Origin: Trebouxia sp. TZW2008
Lineage: Eukaryota; Chlorophyta; Trebouxiophyceae; Trebouxiales; Trebouxiaceae
Assembly (NCBI GenBank): GCA_002118135.1
Contig: BDIU01000349.1
Span: forward strand, 43,735 to 107,734
Direction: 5' to 3'
Length of the DNA: 64,000 bases
Below the pieces are notes generated by a model that was given only the letters and a program-made list of their open reading frames with translations, ran no database searches and had not been told where the DNA came from. This document shows, in pieces, positions 56,579 to 64,000 of this stretch; the stretch's first letter is position 1, and every line of letters begins with the position of its first letter. The translations under genes were made by a program, and so were the position numbers.

Positions 56579-59500
56579 TTACTGACGGGCATTGCTGCTC
56601 TGACCAGCAACAACAGAGTTGCTGGCAGCAGCAGGGTTGGTAACGGGGTTAGCAGTTGTGCCAGGGGTTATGCCAGCCTTAACCCCCTTGGCTGACCCAG
56701 TGGTCCTGGGCACATGGGCGGGGGTTACGTCACCAGTAGTCACCCCAGAGCCCAACAGGTCACCCTTGTTGAAGGCAGCACGCTCCTCACTTGTCATGAT
56801 GACCTTGCTCCAGAACCAATGCTTCCTCCACAGGATGCCCATCTCCTCAATGGGCACTCCCTTGGTCTCAGGCAGGAAGAACAGCACATACATGGTCATG
56901 ACAAACACCCAGAAGGCGAAGAAGATGTAGGTGCCATACTCCATCCTGCAAGGCATTTTTGAGTTTGACATCGGCACAATTATTGGATTCACAGCAGACT
57001 GAACAGCAGCCTACAAAGCGTGTGAAGCGACATTGTGATGAGAATGATTACTTGTCTCAAGGAGCAGAAATGCATGTTGCAAAGGCTCAAGCATGCAAAC
57101 TTTTGACAGACAGTTGCAAGTGATGCAAAATCACACAGCTGCTGCAAGACATAACATACACGCACTATTTGACTTTTGAAAGGAAGCTCAGCAGGAGGCC
57201 AAGTGGTGAAATGCAAGTCTGTGCAATGCATCACAGAGACAGTCATACCATGCAAGCATCAGGAGCAAAGCAATCAGAGTCAGAAAAGCTTACTTGCACA
57301 GCATGGTGAGATAGGCCTGGCCAATGACAAAGGAGAACAGGAAGTTGACGCAGACGGTGATGGCCTGCCCAGTTCCACGGGTCTCAATGTTGTGGAACTC
57401 TGAGGGGACCAGCCAGCCCAGAGGGCCCCAGGACCAGGCAAACCCAGCAGTGAAGAGGCACTCGAAGGCCAGGATAGCAGAAGCTGAGTGGTTGGGGATG
57501 TAGCCAGTAACCTTGTTGAAGCTGCTGCCCATGACAGCGGCCACAACAACAAAGCAGATGAACATCTGAATGCCACCCTCTATCAGCAGCACCTTCCTGC
57601 CCAACCTGCAAACCAGCAAATCATGACATTCAGTTCATGATGTAACTCATCCCCTGCTCTTGTGCATACACACGCACTTGCATGTGAGACAACAGTTGAT
57701 CTAAACCCAAAATCCCATATGCTTCGTGAAAACCAAAAGTCAGCAAGCTGCATGAACTGCATTGATCAAAATGTCAACGTGATTGCATAGTAGCATGCAG
57801 AGCATCTTGCACACATGCAAGGACTGCAATCAACAAATGCATACAAAACAGACATACTGACCACAACAATAATTCAAGAGTATCATACTGCATAACATGC
57901 CTTCCGAGCTTGTCAAGGGCAGCACATAACAGCGCAAGCAGCCAAGTGGAATGGATCAGAGGAAACGTACCTGTCAACCAGAACAATGGCAATGATGGTG
58001 GATCCCACATTGACAGCACCAATGATGGCAGTATTGAGCAGGGAAGCATTGGCACGATAGCCCAATACGTCAAACAGCTGGGTAGCGTAGAACATGATGG
58101 TGTTGATACCGGTGAACTGCTGGAAGAAGGGAATCAAGATGGACCCAGTCTGCAGACAGCAACACGAATTTGAGCTGAATCAGCCGTAACGTGCAAAATT
58201 GGATACATACACACAAAGAACATTGCAGCCAAGCATTTGCATCAGTAGTCATCAAATGACAAAGGCATGCTTTCATGCAAGAATGCAAGGAGTGAACATG
58301 TCACAATTACACAAGCATGTCATGAGTTTGGCTAAACATGAAGGTCACAGCACATAGCAGACTATACATGTGACACTACACTACACTGAAGCTTTCAGGC
58401 GAGCAGAGCAAAAGTCAGAGGTCAAACTTACCAGCACAGGGCGGTACTTCCTCTGGAAAATGGCCCACTTGTTGATGTTCTTGCTGTTGTCGTTGGCCTC
58501 CACAATATCAGCAAACTCAGCCTCAACATCAGGGGTACCCCTCACACGCTCCAGGGTCTCTCGGGCCCTCTCGATGTGGCCACGCTTCACCAAACTGTTG
58601 GGGGTGTCAGGGATGATGAGGGAGCCCAAGAAGAGGATGAGCGCAGGCACAATGGCAAGACCCACGGACAGACGCCAGCCGTGGGGGTGCATGTTCTGGG
58701 TGCCATAGTTGATCCACTGGGCAACCCAGATACCGATGGTGGTGGCCATCTGGAACATGACGTTGAGGCTGCCACGAGCGTGAGCAGGGGCAATCTCAGA
58801 CAGGTACAAAGGCACTGCCTGCAACCGTTTTTGCAATTTCAGTAATGACATGGCCGGCACAAGATACAGAGATGTCAGACAATGTCACGTGAACACTGAC
58901 TCTGCTGACTGCAGGGATCCAGGCACGCAACATTTAAACAGAAGGCAGGCTGTATGATGCAGAGCATTGTTCAGAATGTGCAATGCAGAGTACACTTCAA
59001 CATGTATTAATGGCAACAATCTGCTTTCTCAGATTGTTGCGTGACCTCATGCAGGATGTGCATCTTGAGCAGCATGCTTTGGCTCAGCATATGCGTACTG
59101 CTGAAGCGCAAATTAAAGGCAAACAAAAGGCAGAGAGATGGCAACTTGGACATGAAGCAAACCTGGTTGGCAAAACCAACACCAGCGCCCAGGCAGACAC
59201 GGCCAATGATGAGCATGGCCAAATCCTGGGCAAAGGCACACAGGATGGCACCAATGCAGAAGGAAGCACCCCCCAGAATCATGACCAGCTTCCTGCCACC
59301 AAGCCTTGTCACAGGCCCTGTGAAGAAGCTGAAGAAAGCACCTGCATAGGTGGCAAGAGCACACAAGTCAAAATAATGTGTGATGCACATCAAGTGAGTG
59401 TGTATGTGGCTGTGGCAAGCAGGATGTGACTGCAAAGACGGTGACTTAGTGCTGTTAGGCTGAGTGTTGCTGGCTAGGTAAGACTGATAAGGAAAAGCAA

Positions 59501-59858
59501 CACTGAATACGAGATGCTGCGCAGAACCTGACGAAAGCAGTGACGCAGAGATGAGAGCACGCGCCTGAGACTCACCAGACAAGAACAGGACGGAAGTGAA
59601 AGCTGAAAGCTTCTGGCTCTCGTACGAGCAGTAGGGGTCGACGTTGTTGTCGGCCCTTTGGCCCGCAGCAACCTCCGGGAAGAACAGGTTGAGGAACTCC
59701 GGAAAACTCTCAACGCCTCCAGTCACTCCCAAGTCGTACCCGAACAGAAGACCACCGCTGGACGCAATCAAAGCCACCAAGATGACATACCAGGTGACCC
59801 TCCCATTGTAGTCACGAGCACGGCCCCCCAGATCGGCTATGACCATCCCACCAGCCAT
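56579..59858 (-). CDS. hexose/H+ symporter, HUP/STP family (major facilitator superfamily)
   Basis: Six exons: 59576-59858, 59163-59341, 58432-58818, 57971-58149, 57294-57605, 56579-56945. They give 568 aa with all phases closing; Chlorella HUP1 is 534 aa. It starts [10 protein letters not shown] and has the 12-helix sugar-porter layout. Diagnostic motifs: [15 protein letters not shown] (TM1), TRLGGRK (loop 2-3), [10 protein letters not shown], a [12 protein letters not shown] sugar-binding helix, VDR then LGRK (loop 8-9), [13 protein letters not shown] (TM10), and [14 protein letters not shown] after TM12. The role is proton-driven glucose uptake at the plasma membrane. The C-terminal tail is an unusually long Gly/Thr/Ala/Ser-rich stretch of about 60 residues, probably cytosolic. 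The ATG chosen gives the conserved MAGG start. Confidence 0.95.
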
Positions 59859-60530
59859 ATTGGGAGATGGACAAGAAACAACACCTATATTCATGCACAA
59901 GCAAGCGTCTTTTGGACGTGCAACCACTGCAAGGGGATTGAGACTGATGCTGACAACTCGCAGTGCAGGTGGCACGGTCAAGGGCAAGTGTCTCGAAACG
60001 GACAATCAGGTCACTGTTTGACGCATCGAGTTGACGAAACGTCCAGCAGGCCATGCATTGTCTCGACTCAGCTAATCAGAGAGGAACAAATCTGATGAAG
60101 CCAAACCATACCTTGTAGTCCTTTCACCAGAAACGACCAGACAATCTCCCTTCTCCTATGTCCTTGCACCACCTGCGAGTCACTGTGCATGAGCATATTG
60201 TGTAACTTGCAACACACAACACCGAGACAGCTTCAAACAACAAGGCTCAGTGCTCGATGCTGCGTGCTCGTGCCTAAGATGAAAACAGTGTCTTTTTACG
60301 TCTTACCTACGACCAACCTCCGCAGAACTTGCCTCTTGAGGCTGCCGCACCAGTCTGTTGCCCCACACCGATTGCGACCCGAGACATGCTTCGCGCTGTG
60401 TTGCACAGGTCGTCTGACTGTGCCTGCGGGGTGGCTTACTAATTCTCATTAGTGACGTCGTAATACGGATTGTGTTACGATTCTGGAAAGCGTTTAGTCA
60501 CCCCAAAAGAGGGAGAGAGGTTTTACATGA
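59859..60530. other. upstream region of the hexose transporter
   Basis: Promoter and 5' UTR side of the minus-strand transporter. Short plus-strand ORFs overlap its first exon but have no independent support. Nothing else is seen. Confidence 0.55.
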
Positions 60531-60916
60531 ACTGCAGTGTGCAACAAGCCTGAGAACGACCAAGGAATGATTTCCTGTCACAGAATTGGTCATAAGCTGG
60601 TGCACATAAAGTAGTCGTCTTGATCAATACAAGGTGCATTACTTTTTTTGCCTGTTGTCAGAATTTGTGGTGAAAACTCATGCAAGCAAACGTACTTTCC
60701 GTTTCCATACTTTTGGACTATCAGAGTCAGCAACAAGCTGCCATGCATTGCACATCAACATAAACAAGGTATGCACGTCTGAACTATTCAAGGTGATAGA
60801 GCAGCAGCATCATGTAGATGACAAGCAAGTCACCATGAACAACACGAAAGAACTTGTACTGCCTGCTGCGCTTGTCAAGCAAACTTGCGCTTGCCATATG
60901 TGCTGTCCCAAACAAC
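60531..60916 (+). repeat. ~386-bp direct repeat, copy A
   Basis: This matches 61376-61762 at high identity by eye (roughly 94%), from ACTGCARTGTGCAACAAG to GTCCCAAACAAC, offset 845 bp. A frame encoding HYFFCLLSEFVVK-like sequence is open in both copies. No terminal inverted repeats or target-site duplications are obvious. Confidence 0.93.
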
Positions 60917-61375
60917 TGTGATGCGTGCAGGTGGCACAGTCTGTGGGGACAGGAGGGCATGACAACTACAAAATGGTGTTGATGTGACAGGGGTGAGTGC
61001 AATGGACAGAATTAAGGACGAAGGAGAAACTAAATCCAACACAGACTGAGACATGATTTGTAACTAATTGCTCCCTCACTGAGGTAGACGTCCATTTTTG
61101 CAGCTAATCGGCGCAATGTAGCAAGCTCCAGTTGGGTATGTCAAGATCAAGCGTGAAATGAGCGCTCTAGTAGTGAAGCTGTATCATCTGCCAGGCTGGA
61201 GACAGCTTGTTGTTGACGTTATCTATTGTCCCACTCAAGCATCTGACTGGGCTCATGTTCACACCGTCCCTCAGCCTATTGTTTCTTTGTGATGCACACT
61301 CAACATGCTAGCCACAAACAGCGTGTAAAACAAATCTGTAGCAAGCAAAGCTGCAGGTGTTTTCTGGTCCAGGGC
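60917..61375. other. spacer between two direct repeats
   Basis: 459 bp between repeat copies A and B. No gene or internal repeat is recognised. Confidence 0.6.
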
Positions 61376-61762
61376 ACTGCAATGTGCAACAAGGTCTGAG
61401 AACGACCAAGGAATGATTTCCTGCCACAGAATTGGTCATAAGCTGGTGCACATATAGTAGTCGTCTTGATCAATACAAGGTGCATTACTTTTTTTGCCTG
61501 TTGTCAGAATTTGTGGTGAAACATCATGCAAGCAAACGTACTTTCCGTTTGCATACTTCTGGACTGTCAGAGACAGCAACAAGCTGCCATGCATTGTACA
61601 TCAGCATAAACACGGTATGCACGTCTGAACTATTCAAAGTGATAGAGCAACAGCATCATGTAGATGACAAGCAGGTCACCATGAACAACACGAAAAAACT
61701 TGTTCTGCCTGCTGCGCTTGTCAAGCAAACTTGAGCTTGCTGTATGTGCTGTCCCAAACAAC
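61376..61762 (+). repeat. ~386-bp direct repeat, copy B
   Basis: Second copy of the repeat at 60531. Differences are scattered substitutions, and the TTACTTTTTTTGCC tract is identical. It ends 80 bp before the stop of the ATPase gene, so copy B may overlap that gene's 3' UTR. Confidence 0.93.
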
Positions 61763-61841
61763 CGCATACTACTGCAAACAATGTTTTCCTGAAAGATACA
61801 CGTTCAGACAGACAAATAGAGAAGCCTGTAGGCATCAGCAA

Positions 61842-63731
61842 TCAGCTCCTAAGCAGCTGATTGACCAACCTTTTCATGGCGAACTGCTGAGCAGGAGATA
61901 CTGCAGTGATCATGTTGCGCCCTTGAGAATCGGGCGGGATATCCAGAAGACTGTTGCCATGAGCATCTACCTTATTGCGCAAGTCTGTGGCATGCCTGAC
62001 ATGCAGTACATTATGTAGAATAAAAGATCGCAGCATCTGATCCCCCTGACTCCCCAGCATAGCTTGCATATCCTGTTCAACTACTGCATTATGAGGCGCG
62101 TCAGTGAGTATCTTCATGACTTTTTGAAAATCTGCTGCGGTCCACAAGGGCTTCTCAAATCTGGTGGTCAAACAGGCTGGGTGCAGAGGCTGAGTGATTT
62201 CTCTCATAGCATCATCTATAAGGCTCTGCACAGCTGCAGCAGACAAACCACTTGCATGTGATGGAACATTATCTAATACAGGGTACATTCTGAGCGGTGT
62301 AAATACCCTGAAATGAAAGGTCAATCAATAGCAGAAGGTGTACGCAGTGAGGTTGCTTACCATCGACCCAGTTCAAAGTTTCTGCCGCTCGCTCAACACA
62401 AGCCAGTAAAAGCTTGGGACGTCCTCCACAAACTTCCCAAATCTTCTGCCATTCATAGTCTGGTCCAGGCATCTCTGACAGATTGGGGACACAATGTTTG
62501 GAGAAAAACTCTTGAGCAAGCTTTTCTGTGAAGTCGCCAATCACTCGGACTGTGAAACGATGATGTCCTACTCCTGAAAGACAGCAGAATTCTAGTTGCT
62601 GGCATAACCTGAACAAGCTATGCATATTGGGCGAAGCGCATAACAACAGCTGTTCAACACAATCTGAGACTTTGCCATGAAGATGGTTGCACAAGGAGCG
62701 TACTTTCACTGAGCCAGTACTCAAAGAATGACTCTGAGGTTGCTAGCACAACGTGTGCAAGCTTTGCTTCTTTGGTGACAAGAACAAAGAACCGCAGCAA
62801 TGCGTCAAGTTGGTTTTCTTCAGTCTCCTTCCACTGTTGCAGCTGATTTGCCTCATCAATGATGATGGTCGGCAAGACTGGCCCTTTCTGCAGTGCCAGA
62901 CACAGATGGAAGCAAATCTGAAGCAGCTCAAGGTGAGGCCTCGTTTGTATGATGAGCATGAAGACATATTTGCAGGACATACCCTGCAAGCTCGAAGGAA
63001 ACCTACAAATTGCTTCAGGACATCATCCAGAGCAGTAATACTGGGGCTCTGAAAGTGCTGCAAGAACTGTTTGAAAGCTGAGCCACTTTCAGCCCCAAGC
63101 GGGGACACTGTGGGGCCTAGCCTCATGACGAAGGTTCTGAACTCGCTCAGGCTGTCCAGAACTGTGAATGCAAAATGCTTCCAAGCTTTTGACCTGAACT
63201 GTGCAATGAGTTGGAGCTTAAGTTGGGCTGCAAATGCTTGGGAGCTCATGTAATCTTTCTCCCTGCAGTTGATGTACAATGTGGCTTTGGCCTTGGATTT
63301 GCGGCGGACAACCACTTGTTGCAGTACTGCTGTCTTGCCGGCATCTGGAGGACCAGTCAACACAATAATGTCTGAAGGCCTGTGTGTTATCAACAAGTTG
63401 TGTAGACAGGTCCCAAGGTAGCTTGAAGACAGTAAAGGCAGATTTGGTGCCCTACCCAGTACTGTTCAGCAGCCTTGCCAGTCTTTCCAGCTCCATTTTC
63501 CTATCAAATAGCTCTGTGTTCACCATTTCGTAATCTTCTTCCTCCGACAGCTCGCCTAGCGTCAAGCTTGCAAGCTGTAGTCACGTTGAGAACTCAGCAT
63601 GCAGAGTAAGCCCCGTCCTGGCATCGTAGAGCTTCAATGACAGAGTGCGCTCTAGACACGAACACACAGCATACCTGGACCTCTTGCTGGGCTGCCGAAA
63701 TCTCACTGTGTTCTTGCAAAGCTACAGACAT
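61842..63731 (-). CDS. P-loop ATPase, archaeal-type ATPase_2/STAND-like
   Basis: Six exons: 63675-63731, 63456-63574, 62983-63379, 62704-62887, 62361-62573, 61842-62233. They give 453 aa, with every phase closing. After an N-terminal ELFDRKMELERLARLL helix comes Walker A GPPDAGKT (68-75). Walker B is TIIIDEANQL (Asp202-Glu203), followed by VVLATSESFFEYWL (sensor-like strand) and a CGGRP motif (301-305) like the GGxP at the start of the lid or winged-helix region. This order fits the ATPase_2 family (PF01637), common in archaea and also found in algae and fungi; its cellular role is unknown. The ATG at 63731 is the first that opens the frame. No satellite repeats are seen in its introns. Confidence 0.83.
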
Positions 63732-64000
63732 GACTTCCTGGTCCTTTCACTCTTGCAAACTGGAGCGTCCGGCTCTATTCCGGGACGTGAACCGGCGGTC
63801 TGGCATGGTCATTTCGCTCGCTTGTGACAGCCCGCAAAATGAAGTTGTTGATGGGCAGCACGTTGCGCGCCCAGCGGCGAAGAGATCGACTTACACCTCA
63901 GAGAGGCTCGATCATACCGTACGTACCAGAAAAGTATGCATTTAGAATGTCCCTGAACACAAAAATGTCGCCCAAATTGGATGTAGCCAGCGCGGCTGGG
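63732..64000. other. upstream flank of the ATPase gene to the window edge
   Basis: Promoter-side sequence of the minus-strand ATPase gene. No further gene can be recognised in these 269 bp. Confidence 0.5.

Noticed and set aside
60189..60452. Plus-strand ORF of 87 codons upstream of the hexose transporter
   Set aside because: No homology, splice partners or codon signature; it is in the transporter's 5' region.
60634..61734. The ~95-codon ORFs in the two 386-bp repeats as genes
   Set aside because: The frame differs in start context between copies and no domain is recognised; annotated as repeats only.

Overview
This window is nuclear DNA of a green alga, most likely a trebouxiophyte (Trebouxia- or Coccomyxa-like; the genus is a guess). 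The evidence is small GT-AG spliced exons in every gene but one, TGTAA poly(A) signals after several stops, a Chlorella-HUP-type hexose/H+ symporter, a predicted thylakoid-lumen protein, and base composition near 50% GC rich in TGCATGC. There are no bacterial operons, rRNA or tRNA genes, and no CRISPR arrays. Gene models were assembled by eye from frame, splice sites and family motifs. In eight of the ten models the intron phases close without conflict. The exceptions are the SET gene, with two unresolved joins, and the single-frame F-box locus.

Layout: (1) 1-21050, plus: a giant coiled-coil protein, 37 exons read, 5' end outside the window. (2) 21912-23746, plus: F-box/leucine-rich-repeat locus with an in-frame TAA. 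(3) 24699-27337, minus: HMCES/SRAP abasic-site shield protein. (4) 27560-29264, plus: TPR protein with a twin-arginine lumen signal, divergent from HMCES. (5) 29809-31431, plus: peroxiredoxin-like (PRXL2) protein. (6) 31921-44392, minus: ER protein-disulfide-isomerase-like protein of 754 aa. (7) 45412-47875, minus: CCDC25/Jlp2. (8) 48465-55510, plus: SET-domain protein with a poly-Q insert. (9) 56579-59858, minus: hexose transporter. (10) 61842-63731, minus: archaeal-type P-loop ATPase (ATPase_2-like). These are ordinary, functionally unrelated eukaryotic neighbours; no pathway cluster is evident.

The most striking signal is structural. In the coiled-coil, PDI, CCDC25 and SET genes, many introns contain tandem copies of the adjacent exon edge together with its splice site and flanking intron. 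The PDI gene is the extreme case. Its 2.27 kb of coding sequence is spread over 12.5 kb because exon-edge satellites with periods of about 80-190 bp fill the introns: 8 copies at the exon 8 donor, 7 at the exon 9 acceptor with an almost invariant 119-bp period, 8 at the exon 9 donor and 5 at the exon 10 acceptor. Most copies in these four arrays keep the GT or AG. This looks like a recurrent mode of intron growth by tandem duplication across splice junctions. HMCES, TPR, PRXL2, HUP and the ATPase lack it.
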